From assembly GCA_964519355.1 (NCBI GenBank), contig CAZFJW010000039.1, positions 1 through 12,552 on the forward strand: a DNA stretch of 12,552 nucleotides, read 5' to 3'. The notes beneath the pieces were generated by a model. It saw only the letters and a list, made by a program, of their open reading frames with translations, was not told where the DNA came from and did not search any database. The DNA comes from CAZBEA01 sp964519355 (lineage in GTDB: Bacteria; Patescibacteriota; Microgenomatia; Levybacterales; GWA1-39-11). The position numbers were made by a program, and so were the translations under genes. Shown one piece after another: positions 6,982-12,550 of this stretch. Within the stretch, counting starts at the first letter, position 1. Each line of letters begins with the position of its first letter.

Positions 6982-8292
6982 ATGCCCGCAAATCCCCTCA
7001 TCCTTTGTATCGACTTTGACTCTTTTTTTGCTTCTTGCGAGCAGCACTTCAATCCAAATTTACGCGGAGTGCCGATTGGCGTTACTGCCGCAAATGGCAG
7101 AACATGCATTATTGCTGCCTCTCGTGAAGCCAAAAAGTATGGTGTAAAAACCGGCACCCGCACATGGGACGCACTCCGCATGTGTCCTACTATCAAATTT
7201 GTAAAAAGTGATTTCGAACGATATTACGAAATTACAAAGAAGTTTTTATCAATTTGCTCATCGTACGCACCTGATGTTGAACTTTATTCAATAGACGAAC
7301 TCTTCATTGACCTCACCCCAGCCCTTCATCTCTACCCGTCACTCGACTGGCTCGTAACAGATATAAAAAATCGAATAAAAAACGAAGTTGGAGAAGTAAT
7401 TACCGTCTCTGTCGGCGCATCACATAACAAATTGCTTGCCAAACTTGCCTCAGGACTCGAAAAACCCAATGGATTCGTACAAATAACCCACGACAATCTT
7501 GATTCAATTTACGCTAAAATTGCGCTTACTGCTGTCTCTGGAATTGGAGGACGCCTTCAAATACGTCTCAATGCCATGGGAATTTATACTCTTTTTCAGC
7601 TCAGAAAATGCCCTCTTGAGTATCTCAAGGCAGAATTTGGACCTGCATGTGCTCTCCACCTAAAAGCAATAGCTGATGGAAAAGATGTGTCACTTGTAAA
7701 GAGCTACAAAGAAATGGATTCGATAAAGTCTGTCGGAAGAAATTACTGTCTTCCTGCCAATGAGTACGATCAAATAATAATACTACAAATCGTGTATGAA
7801 CTCTGTGAGGAAATCGCAATAAAATTAAGAAGATTAAACAAGAAAGCTCGAACCATTGGCCTTTCGCTCCAGGGGGAACGCATGATGCACGGACAGAAAA
7901 CCACAACATTTTACATGAACAAAGGAAAGGATCTTTTTGAAATATGTAAATTCTTATATGACAGCTGGAAATGGAGGGGTAATTCCCATTCCAATTCAAT
8001 CACAAACAAAGTTTATGGACAGGAGGCTCGCCCTGAGCCCGAGCGCCGCGAGGGAGAATGGGTTCGACAAATCAGTGTCTGGACATCAAACCTTACAGAT
8101 GATAATAACTTAAACACTTCTCTTTTTGAAAATCCAAGACGTGATGATGTGCTAAAAGCAGTTGATCGTCTCAATGATAAATATGGCGGACATATCGTAC
8201 GAAGCGGCTATGTAGCTCAAGCACCAAAACTTAAAACTGTCCCAAACGGATTTTTAGCAGACAAATGGGAACGCCTTAAGTTAACACAATAA
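6982..8292 (+). CDS. Y-family translesion DNA polymerase (DinB/UmuC group)
   Basis: A 436-residue error-prone polymerase that copies past damaged bases. The palm carries IDFDSFFASCEQ (catalytic D11, steric-gate F16) and YSIDELFID (D105, E106). Other family landmarks are REAKKYGVKTGTRTWDA (48-64), SVGASHNKLLAKLASGLEKP (143-162) and the helix-hairpin-helix VSGIGGRLQIRLNAMGI (185-201). The little finger ends in the strand VRQISVWTSNL (361-371), followed by NTSLF (378-382), which resembles a sliding-clamp-binding QLSLF motif, and DDVLKAVDRLNDKYG. Length and tail fit the UmuC/UvrX branch rather than E. coli Pol IV (351 residues). Residues 347-360 (QEARPEPERREGEW) are encoded by an unusually GC-rich, hairpin-forming stretch, apparently an insertion before the last little-finger strand. 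No UmuD-like or LexA-like gene is nearby. Stop is TAA. Confidence 0.92.
   Translation: MPANPLILCIDFDSFFASCEQHFNPNLRGVPIGVTAANGRTCIIAASREAKKYGVKTGTRTWDALRMCPTIKFVKSDFERYYEITKKFLSICSSYAPDVELYSIDELFIDLTPALHLYPSLDWLVTDIKNRIKNEVGEVITVSVGASHNKLLAKLASGLEKPNGFVQITHDNLDSIYAKIALTAVSGIGGRLQIRLNAMGIYTLFQLRKCPLEYLKAEFGPACALHLKAIADGKDVSLVKSYKEMDSIKSVGRNYCLPANEYDQIIILQIVYELCEEIAIKLRRLNKKARTIGLSLQGERMMHGQKTTTFYMNKGKDLFEICKFLYDSWKWRGNSHSNSITNKVYGQEARPEPERREGEWVRQISVWTSNLTDDNNLNTSLFENPRRDDVLKAVDRLNDKYGGHIVRSGYVAQAPKLKTVPNGFLADKWERLKLTQ
8022..8060 (+). repeat. GC-rich palindromic element inside the polymerase gene
   Basis: A sharply GC-rich stretch in an AT-rich gene. GGCTCG (8025-8030) pairs with CGAGC plus CC (8040-8047, one bulged G) around a 9-base loop, and an alternative outer stem pairs CCCT (8031-8034) with AGGG (8051-8054), extended by two more pairs after one mismatch. 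It keeps frame and adds about 14 charged, proline-rich residues. It resembles REP or Rickettsia-palindromic-element insertions in coding sequence. Whether it repeats elsewhere in the genome cannot be seen here. Confidence 0.5.
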
Positions 8293-8316
8293 AGCTAGAT
8301 TATTACAAAGTTTTTT

Positions 8317-8324
8317 TATACAAT
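8317..8324 (+). promoter_or_regulatory. Possible -10 element upstream of the 97-residue gene
   Basis: TATACAAT (8317-8324) contains TATACA and TACAAT, both near TATAAT. It ends 8 bases before the ATG at 8333, which would make the transcript nearly leaderless. No convincing -35 is visible, and no Shine-Dalgarno site precedes the ATG. The gene could instead be read through from the polymerase, whose stop is 40 bases upstream. Confidence 0.3.
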
Positions 8325-8332
8325 CATTCTCT

Positions 8333-8626
8333 ATGGCAATGGCCAAACACCAAAAATATTTTCAGGATATGCTCGAAACTCATAAAGAGCTTTTTGATGA
8401 GTTTAAAATTGTTCACGAAGGCTACATGAGTGACTCGGAGAATTATAAGCAGCAATTTAATGAAGTGGGAAATAAAGTCCTTCCAATTATTCGTCAGTAC
8501 GAACGAATGCTGACTTCTGAAATGTCGGGAAGCACATATGGAAAATTTTCAAATAATTTATCTGATAAATTCTGGTCTACAATAAGAGGAACTTTTCCAA
8601 AAATTGATTTTGTAGGAGTAAAATAG
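8333..8626 (+). CDS. Small uncharacterised soluble protein (97 residues)
   Basis: I do not recognise a named family with confidence. The protein is hydrophilic and looks mainly helical, with no signal peptide or membrane segment. It has a regular pattern of aromatic and charged residues (KYFQDMLETHKELFDEFKIV, then NYKQQFNEVGNKVLPIIRQY) and a motif-like C-terminus (GSTYGKFSNNLSDKFWSTIR, ending PKIDFVGVK). Start could be the ATG at 8333 or the one at 8339; neither has a ribosome site. It lies 40 bases downstream of the polymerase on the same strand and converges with the ATP-grasp gene, 18 bases away, with no terminator hairpin between them. Length, codon use and the clean open frame support a real gene; the function is unknown. 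Confidence 0.72.
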   Translation: MAMAKHQKYFQDMLETHKELFDEFKIVHEGYMSDSENYKQQFNEVGNKVLPIIRQYERMLTSEMSGSTYGKFSNNLSDKFWSTIRGTFPKIDFVGVK

Positions 8627-8644
8627 TTTAGACCTTACAAGATT

Positions 8645-9787
8645 TTAGTTCTTAAGAGTCAAACCACTGTCTTTCTCGTATCCATAAATGGTTTCAAGAG
8701 AATTCATAAACTCACTTTTTTGAAAACCTGCTCTGACGCCAAGTTCCCTCACAATAATCCGAATAAGTTCTTTTGATTTTTTTTCATTTTTTGGCAATTC
8801 TAAATTCCAATCAATTCCAGGACAATTATTTCCTTCTAGCAGAAAAATACTGCCGCCGTCAGTAACAATAAAATCGAGTGCAAAAAGAGAATTTTTTTTA
8901 TCCAAACCACTGGCTATCTCAACCGCTGAGTCAAGAACTTTTTTTGGAATGTCTTTTTGTTCGGTATAAATAAGTGTCCCACCCTGCTCTTCATTACACC
9001 TGAAATCATTTGTTTTTGCCATGCGTACATAAGTCTGAATAATCTTTTTTCCTTCAAAAATTATACGAATGTCGGTTGCACTTACGAAATTTTTAAACCC
9101 GTATCCTTTCCCAAATGATACAAATGGCTGGAGTATGAAAGATTTTGCTGGATTTGAAAGTAATATTGATTGAATTTTTTTTGCAAAATCAGAGTCAATT
9201 TTATAAATACAATTTCCTCCTGCACCGAATCTATCTTTAAGAATGAAAGATGTTGTAAAGTCATTCTTGGCACAATGTCTATCTGTAATTTTAGCCAAAG
9301 CATTTAGTAGTACGTCAATTTCTGTAATCCTATTGGAATCTATTGTAATTGTGGGTATAGAAAAAGAAGACAAGTAATCATGAGTTTTTTGCTTGTCAAA
9401 AAATAAGTCAAAAAGAAATTCGTCTGAATATGAAATCACACGAGGTGATGCAAGAAGTAAATCTCTTTTGGACTTCAGTGAAAGACTTGTTGGAAATAAT
9501 TTGTCAAAAATTAATATCGAACGACCTCTTTTGTTAACTTTTATCCAATTGTTTTCTTTTAAAATCCAATAACTTTTGCATTCTCCTGAACCAATAATAT
9601 CTTTTGAAGTTGTGAATGCAACACTTAATCCATTTGCCTGACACATATTCATAAAATATGCGTAGGCATTGTTATAGTGAGAATACTTTCCAAACGGAAA
9701 GGGTTTCTCTTCATTTTGGGATGACGAGCTTATAGCAATTGTCTCAGAGTACACAATGAGGACATCGAACATATCAGCATTTTTCAT
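8645..9787 (-). CDS. ATP-grasp ligase, RimK-like
   Basis: A 380-residue protein whose C-terminal half is an ATP-grasp fold: FILKDRFGAGGNCIYKI (K184 and the glycine loop 188-191), TDIRIIFEGKKIIQTYVRMA (238-257), NEEQGGT (265-271), LDF with D305, and LEGNNCPG with metal ligands E318 and N320. The order and spacing match the RimK/LysX/glutathione-synthetase type, which uses ATP to join a carboxylate to an amine through an acyl phosphate. The N-terminal about 110 residues resemble the pre-ATP-grasp domain. The substrate is not inferable; candidates include peptide or protein-tail modification. ATG at 9787 overlaps the stop of a 23-codon leader frame by ATGA; an internal ATG at 9772 (residue 6) begins the first strand, FDVLIVYSE, and is a plausible alternative. 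It shows no operon partner. Confidence 0.85.
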   Translation of the reverse strand: MKNADMFDVLIVYSETIAISSSSQNEEKPFPFGKYSHYNNAYAYFMNMCQANGLSVAFTTSKDIIGSGECKSYWILKENNWIKVNKRGRSILIFDKLFPTSLSLKSKRDLLLASPRVISYSDEFLFDLFFDKQKTHDYLSSFSIPTITIDSNRITEIDVLLNALAKITDRHCAKNDFTTSFILKDRFGAGGNCIYKIDSDFAKKIQSILLSNPAKSFILQPFVSFGKGYGFKNFVSATDIRIIFEGKKIIQTYVRMAKTNDFRCNEEQGGTLIYTEQKDIPKKVLDSAVEIASGLDKKNSLFALDFIVTDGGSIFLLEGNNCPGIDWNLELPKNEKKSKELIRIIVRELGVRAGFQKSEFMNSLETIYGYEKDSGLTLKN

Positions 9788-9855
9788 AATTTTAAAAGCA
9801 ATACGGGATAAAATTCTTTTTTGAGGAGGTAAGAATTAAATTTTGTAGTACCCAT
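9784..9855 (-). CDS. Possible 23-residue leader peptide overlapping the ATP-grasp start
   Basis: ATG at 9855 opens 23 codons (peptide beginning MGTTKFNSYL and ending VLLLKL) closed by a TGA that overlaps the ATP-grasp ATG as ATGA. Such a 4-base overlap is the typical coupling arrangement. Against it, there is no Shine-Dalgarno site, and the TATAAT at 9863-9858 would start RNA downstream of this ATG unless another promoter is used. It would also be the only TGA stop in the window. Speculative. Confidence 0.2.
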   Translation of the reverse strand: MGTTKFNSYLLKKEFYPVLLLKL

Positions 9856-9857
9856 CT

Positions 9858-9863
9858 ATTATA
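9858..9863 (-). promoter_or_regulatory. TATAAT -10 element upstream of the ATP-grasp gene
   Basis: A perfect TATAAT on the minus strand, 70 bases before the ATP-grasp start. The -35 position is poor (a TTCAAC at 16-base spacing). The predicted transcript starts near 9851 and leaves a leader of about 64 bases that contains ACCTCCT, which is complementary to a consensus ribosome-binding site. Confidence 0.4.
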
Positions 9864-10035
9864 ACCTATATTTTTTGGGGTTGAATTGGCAGTTTAATTT
9901 CTTTCTCAGCCAGTGTTCTCACGCCATACTATATATATTATATATATTGGCCAACACCATCAAAGTTCATTTTCTGCGAGTTATTTTTCTTCATACCAAA
10001 GCGCCTATCCCCCCCACAAAAAAATGCGATACCTA

Positions 10036-10107
10036 TTGACACAAACTTAAATTTACATTTGAATAAATCTAGGTGCGAAAATGAAAACTAAAAAGCCAGA
10101 AGAATAG
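10036..10107 (+). other. Plus-strand promoter-like motif and tiny 8-codon frame
   Basis: TTGACA (10036-10041), a 17-base spacer and TTGAAT (10059-10064, four of six matches) are followed by AGGTG (10071-10075) at 5-base spacing from an ATG that opens an 8-codon lysine/glutamate-rich frame (MKTKKPEE) ending with TAG at 10107. The transcript would run antisense into the end of the Crp/Fnr gene. The promoter, ribosome-site and frame order is suggestive, but each part is weak. Confidence 0.2.
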
Positions 10108-10111
10108 ATAA

Positions 10112-10801
10112 TTATTTAAGAATTTTTATTTTCCTGTGAGTAGCTTTGATTTTATTTTCCTTTTCCAATTGATTTAATACTTCTGTAACTCTAGATCTTG
10201 ATCCCCATATAAGGTCTGCAAGCTCTTCATGTGACAATTTTATTTCTCTCTCAGGATAATACTTGCTCAAAAATTGTATGAGTGTCCAAGTACGATCATA
10301 TAGTTTTTTAGATAACAACTCCTCAATAAAGAGGTTGAAATCACGCATTCTGTATGCAAAAAAAGTAAGGAAGTTATTCGAGATATGCGGATACTTCTCT
10401 ATAATTTCTTTATAGTCATCTTGCGAAAGGACAAGTGTGTGAACTTCTCCTATCGCCATAACACTTGAAATGCTCGGTTCTGTTGCAACAAGCCCCATCT
10501 CACCGGCCAGTTCAGGAGCACCATTAATATCAGTATTTATTATTTCACCGTCTTCCGTCGTTCTAAATACACTGACTGCACCCTGATAAATAAAAAATGC
10601 ATGGTGTTCGTCAAGATCCTCTTCAACAAACACTTCCATCGGACGCATTATTTTAGGTTGTAGTTTTAAAGCAAGATATGATATTTCTTCTACTTTGAGG
10701 CCGTCTAAGAATTTAAACTGGGAGAGAATTAAAATTTTCCTTTCCAATGTAATATCTCTCGTGCTATACGAAGTCATATATTTTTTTCTCATGCTATTCA
10801 T
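10112..10801 (-). CDS. Crp/Fnr-family transcription regulator
   Basis: A 229-residue regulator from the ATG at 10801. The N-terminal cyclic-nucleotide-type beta-barrel (about residues 25-145) includes FIYQGAVSVFRT and the pocket segment PELAGEMGLVATEPSISSVMA. The C-terminal winged helix is KLSHEELADLIWGSRSRVTEVLNQLEKENKI, aligning with the Crp recognition helix. In Crp the pocket reads GELAL...PRAATV, and the arginine contacting the cAMP phosphate is serine here, so cAMP is unlikely as ligand. No cysteine is present, so an Fnr-type iron-sulfur cluster is excluded. The frame extends to an ATG at 10879 (255 residues), but a good promoter (TTGAAA-N17-TATTAT) lies inside that extension, so I prefer 10801; ATGs at 10792 and 10777 are also possible. 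No gene shares its operon. Confidence 0.85.
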   Translation of the reverse strand: MNSMRKKYMTSYSTRDITLERKILILSQFKFLDGLKVEEISYLALKLQPKIMRPMEVFVEEDLDEHHAFFIYQGAVSVFRTTEDGEIINTDINGAPELAGEMGLVATEPSISSVMAIGEVHTLVLSQDDYKEIIEKYPHISNNFLTFFAYRMRDFNLFIEELLSKKLYDRTWTLIQFLSKYYPEREIKLSHEELADLIWGSRSRVTEVLNQLEKENKIKATHRKIKILK

Positions 10802-10847
10802 ATCTAAGAAAATTCTATACGATCCCGTATATAATTTTCCAGATTGA

Positions 10848-10876
10848 ATAATATCATTTCTATAGGATGTTTTCAA
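10848..10876 (-). promoter_or_regulatory. Promoter of the Crp/Fnr gene
   Basis: On the minus strand TTGAAA (10876-10871), a 17-base spacer and TATTAT (10853-10848), each matching consensus at five of six positions. The predicted start near 10841 leaves a leader of about 40 bases before the ATG at 10801. Its position inside the longest open frame argues that the first 26 codons of that frame are not translated. Confidence 0.55.
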
Positions 10877-10905
10877 CATTATTATTAAAAAGTAATTTTG
10901 TAGAT

Positions 10906-10934
10906 ACGGGGCGGATTTTTTAGGTCCGCCCCGT
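10906..10934 (-). terminator. 10-bp GC-rich hairpin after the SPFH/lipoprotein operon
   Basis: ACGGGGCGGA (10906-10915) and TCCGCCCCGT (10925-10934) are perfect complements around a 9-base loop. It begins 25 bases after the lipoprotein stop, where a terminator for the minus-strand operon would be. No T-run follows directly on the minus strand (the next bases are ATCTACAAAATTAC), so it is not a textbook intrinsic terminator. It also marks the left edge of the GC-rich island. Confidence 0.5.
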
Positions 10935-10959
10935 GGGTTTGACTATGTAGTGAGAGGGA

Positions 10960-11217
10960 CTACCTCGTTCGAAGCGTGTCCCAGTCGCAGTCCAGGATCA
11001 GCCAGGAGTAACCCTGGTAACCGGACTCTCCTTTGGAAGAGTAAAACAGGCACGTGATAACTTCGCCAGTCTCCAGGCGAAGATCGACGATACGTGCATT
11101 CTCCTCCAGCTTCTGGACGCTTGGCGGGCTCACCGTTCCCGAATCACACGCCACCATGAGCGGCGTGAGCGCGAGAACCAAAGCCAGCGCTGCGACCAGA
11201 ACCATTTTCTTCGGCAC
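10960..11217 (-). CDS. Small putative lipoprotein (85 residues)
   Basis: The N-terminus is a classic lipoprotein signal: PKKMVLVAALALVLALTPL, then the lipobox MVAC with C24 as the lipid-bearing cysteine, followed by D25. The mature part is about 61 residues, with a serine/proline stretch, then LRLETGEVITCLFYSS and SWLILDCDWDTLRTR. C56 and C77 could form a disulfide. I do not recognise the family. Start is GTG at 11217, with GGAGGAAGG at 11231-11223 giving good spacing; the in-frame ATG at 11205 is too far from that site. It begins 2 bases after the SPFH stop, so the two genes are co-translated and may act together at the membrane (inference). Its GC-rich codon use matches the SPFH gene and not the rest of the window. 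Confidence 0.75.
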   Translation of the reverse strand: MPKKMVLVAALALVLALTPLMVACDSGTVSPPSVQKLEENARIVDLRLETGEVITCLFYSSKGESGYQGYSWLILDCDWDTLRTR

Positions 11218-11219
11218 AG

Positions 11220-12176
11220 CTACCTTCCTCCACCTCCGAGAAGGGTTGCAGGATCGATGATGATCCCTTCACCGCTCGGGATGATTGCGATTTGAACGTT
11301 GTCGGACAGCTTTTGCAAAGCCTGGAACTGAATCAGGAGTGGCGTGAGCGACTCATTGATCAGCTGGTTGGCATCTGCTTGCCCCTTGGCCTCGATGCGA
11401 AGCCTATTGGCTTCGCCCTCGGCAGTAGCGGCGATTTGCTCGGCTTGGGCGCGTGCGATCTCAACCTTGTTCTGTTCGGTGAGCGCGTCCTGCTCGGCTT
11501 TCACCTTGGCCTCGATTGCAGCCTTGAATTCCGAGCGGAACTCAATGTTGGTGATCAAGAGGTCTTCGACATTGATCGAACGCACAGCGAGCTCTGAGCC
11601 GAGGCGCTCGCGAACACTCTGGCGGATCGCTTCACGGTTGGGCGCGATATCCGTGCTCTTGTACTGAACTGTTGTGTCCTTCACGATCTGATGAAGACGT
11701 GGGAGGACTAGGCGGTCGATGTAGTCGGAGCCGACGGTTCGCGCGAGCGTCTGCACATCCTGCGGATCAACACTGAGGTTGATGACAGCGCGGACGAAGA
11801 CGTCCTGGGTTTCGGCGGAAAAAGCGTCCATACAGTTCACGGTTCCATCCGAGCACTCAGACTCGGGAAGAACTGTTTGAACCTTAATGTTCCACTTCTC
11901 AACCGATTGCCACGGCCACGTGAGCTGGAGACCTTCGCCAACCTGTCCTGTGATGTTGCCGAACGTCCTGACGACGCCGACCTCACCGGAATTGACGATG
12001 TGGACGGAGAACAGCCCGAGAGAAGCGAGGAAACCAGCGGCGTAAACGCCCATGGCAATGCCTCGGAACCCAAGGTTCCTCCGGTTGTTGTAGTCGCCGA
12101 GGGCGACCTTCGGGTTGATCACGAGCACGGCCATGAGAATGACCGTAAACGTGACGAACAGAGCGATCCAAGTCAT
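11220..12176 (-). CDS. SPFH/prohibitin-family membrane protein
   Basis: A 318-residue protein with two N-terminal membrane segments (about 3-20 and 38-60), an SPFH band domain (about 60-220: VNSGEVGVVRTFGNITGQVGEGL through VEDLLITNIEFRSEF), and an alanine/glutamate-rich coiled coil (about 215-275: AIEAKVKAEQDALTEQNKVE, AEGEANRLRIEAKGQADAN), ending in a glycine tail GGGGR. SPFH proteins (prohibitin, HflK/HflC, stomatin) form ring-like membrane scaffolds that organise proteases or lipid domains. One feature I do not know from the family is a two-cysteine loop in the band domain (C108 and C115, SECSDGTVNC). ATG at 12176 has AAAGGG about 10 bases upstream. The gene is strongly GC-rich compared with all genes to its left. 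Confidence 0.9.
   Translation of the reverse strand: MTWIALFVTFTVILMAVLVINPKVALGDYNNRRNLGFRGIAMGVYAAGFLASLGLFSVHIVNSGEVGVVRTFGNITGQVGEGLQLTWPWQSVEKWNIKVQTVLPESECSDGTVNCMDAFSAETQDVFVRAVINLSVDPQDVQTLARTVGSDYIDRLVLPRLHQIVKDTTVQYKSTDIAPNREAIRQSVRERLGSELAVRSINVEDLLITNIEFRSEFKAAIEAKVKAEQDALTEQNKVEIARAQAEQIAATAEGEANRLRIEAKGQADANQLINESLTPLLIQFQALQKLSDNVQIAIIPSGEGIIIDPATLLGGGGR
11223..11231 (-). promoter_or_regulatory. Ribosome binding site within the SPFH glycine tail codons
   Basis: GGAGGAAGG is formed by the last glycine/arginine codons of the SPFH gene, just before its TAG, and sits 5 bases before the GTG start of the lipoprotein. It decides the GTG at 11217 over the ATG at 11205. Confidence 0.65.
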
Positions 12177-12195
12177 TTACTTGTTCCCTTTCTGC

Positions 12196-12249
12196 CTTTT
12201 CCAAGGCATATCGAAGGAAATATCTTACCTCAAATATGCCCTGGAAAAG
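12196..12249. repeat. Large inverted repeat directly upstream of the SPFH gene
   Basis: Arms 12196-12211 and 12234-12249 pair at 15 of 16 positions (one A-C mismatch at 12204/12241) around a 22-base loop. On the plus strand TATTTTT follows, so it could end plus-strand transcripts, though no plus-strand gene leads into it. On the minus strand it lies in the SPFH leader just before the ribosome site and could affect expression. Confidence 0.6.
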
Positions 12250-12437
12250 TATTTTTCATAGTCAAATTGTTAATGTGCAACTTTTTCAACCTATAACTAT
12301 GCTTTAAGTTATGGTTAATTAAGTTTCGGAAATATATTATTATCTGAAGCCTATAACTTCAGTTCTCCGGGATACCAATCAGTGTTTCCTAAAATACAAA
12401 AATTTGTTCTTAAAAGAACAAATAAATGTGTTGTCAG

Positions 12438-12466
12438 TTGAGGCATAGGCCTATATTTGATAGAAT
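12438..12466 (+). promoter_or_regulatory. Promoter of tRNA-Arg
   Basis: TTGAGG (12438-12443, four of six matches), a 17-base spacer and TAGAAT (12461-12466, five of six). The first base of the mature tRNA lies 11 bases after the -10 box, leaving a short 5' leader for RNase P to remove. Confidence 0.55.
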
Positions 12467-12477
12467 TGAGTATCTTT

Positions 12478-12550
12478 GCGCCCGTAGCTTAATGGATAGA
12501 GCACGTGACTTCGGATCATGGGGTTGGGGGTTCGACTCCCTTCGGGCGCG
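12478..12550 (+). tRNA. tRNA-Arg (anticodon UCG)
   Basis: A complete 73-base cloverleaf folded by hand. Acceptor stem GCGCCCG/CGGGCGC is perfect; D stem GCTT/GAGC has one G-U pair; anticodon stem CGTGA/TCATG has one G-U pair; the loop CTTCGGA places anticodon TCG at 12511-12513; T stem GGGGG/CCCTT has two G-U pairs around TTCGACT. Discriminator is G. The next bases are CA, so CCA appears not to be encoded and would be added after transcription. UCG reads CGA and related arginine codons. Confidence 0.93.

Larger units (their letters stand above)
9788..10111. other. 324-base AT-rich intergenic region with candidate promoters and tiny frames
   Basis: No gene of ordinary size. From left to right it holds a 23-codon minus-strand leader frame and a TATAAT, a strong AGGAGGT (9825-9831, plus strand) with no usable start after it, an ATATATAT-T-ATATATAT tract (9931-9947), the palindrome TTGGCCAA (9947-9954), a run of 7 C (10009-10015) soon followed by 7 A (10018-10024), and a plus-strand TTGACA with a tiny 8-codon frame (10081-10107). 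Confidence 0.6.
12177..12477. other. 301-base AT-rich spacer with repeats, no gene
   Basis: No reading frame looks real. It contains the large inverted repeat at 12196-12249, a hairpin 12291-12298/12307-12314, a 6-bp hairpin CTGAAG/CTTCAG (12344-12349/12357-12362), a direct repeat CCTATAACT (12290-12298 and 12350-12358), an inverted repeat TTTGTTCT/AGAACAAA around 12402-12421, the palindrome ATAGGCCTAT (12445-12454) and the tRNA promoter. Confidence 0.55.

Noticed and set aside
9825..9831. Strong plus-strand AGGAGGT
   Set aside because: No usable start codon follows at proper distance (a TTG is followed at once by TAG), so it is not a ribosome site for any gene I can see.
10009..10024. Run of 7 C then 7 A as a phase-variation tract
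   Set aside because: It lies in no supported gene and in no convincing promoter spacer.
10934..10943. TGGGTTTGAC-like match to the tRNA T-arm as a possible attachment-site copy flanking the GC-rich island
   Set aside because: The match is about 10 bases with a mismatch and does not continue into the tRNA 3' end; there is no integrase in the window.
11292..11667. Open frames on the plus strand across the SPFH gene
   Set aside because: They mirror a clear SPFH protein in the GC-rich island, where long shadow frames are expected, and show no domain or ribosome site.
11877..12296. 139-codon plus-strand frame through the SPFH 5' end and its leader
   Set aside because: It lies mostly antisense to conserved SPFH sequence and has charged, low-complexity composition with no recognisable motif.
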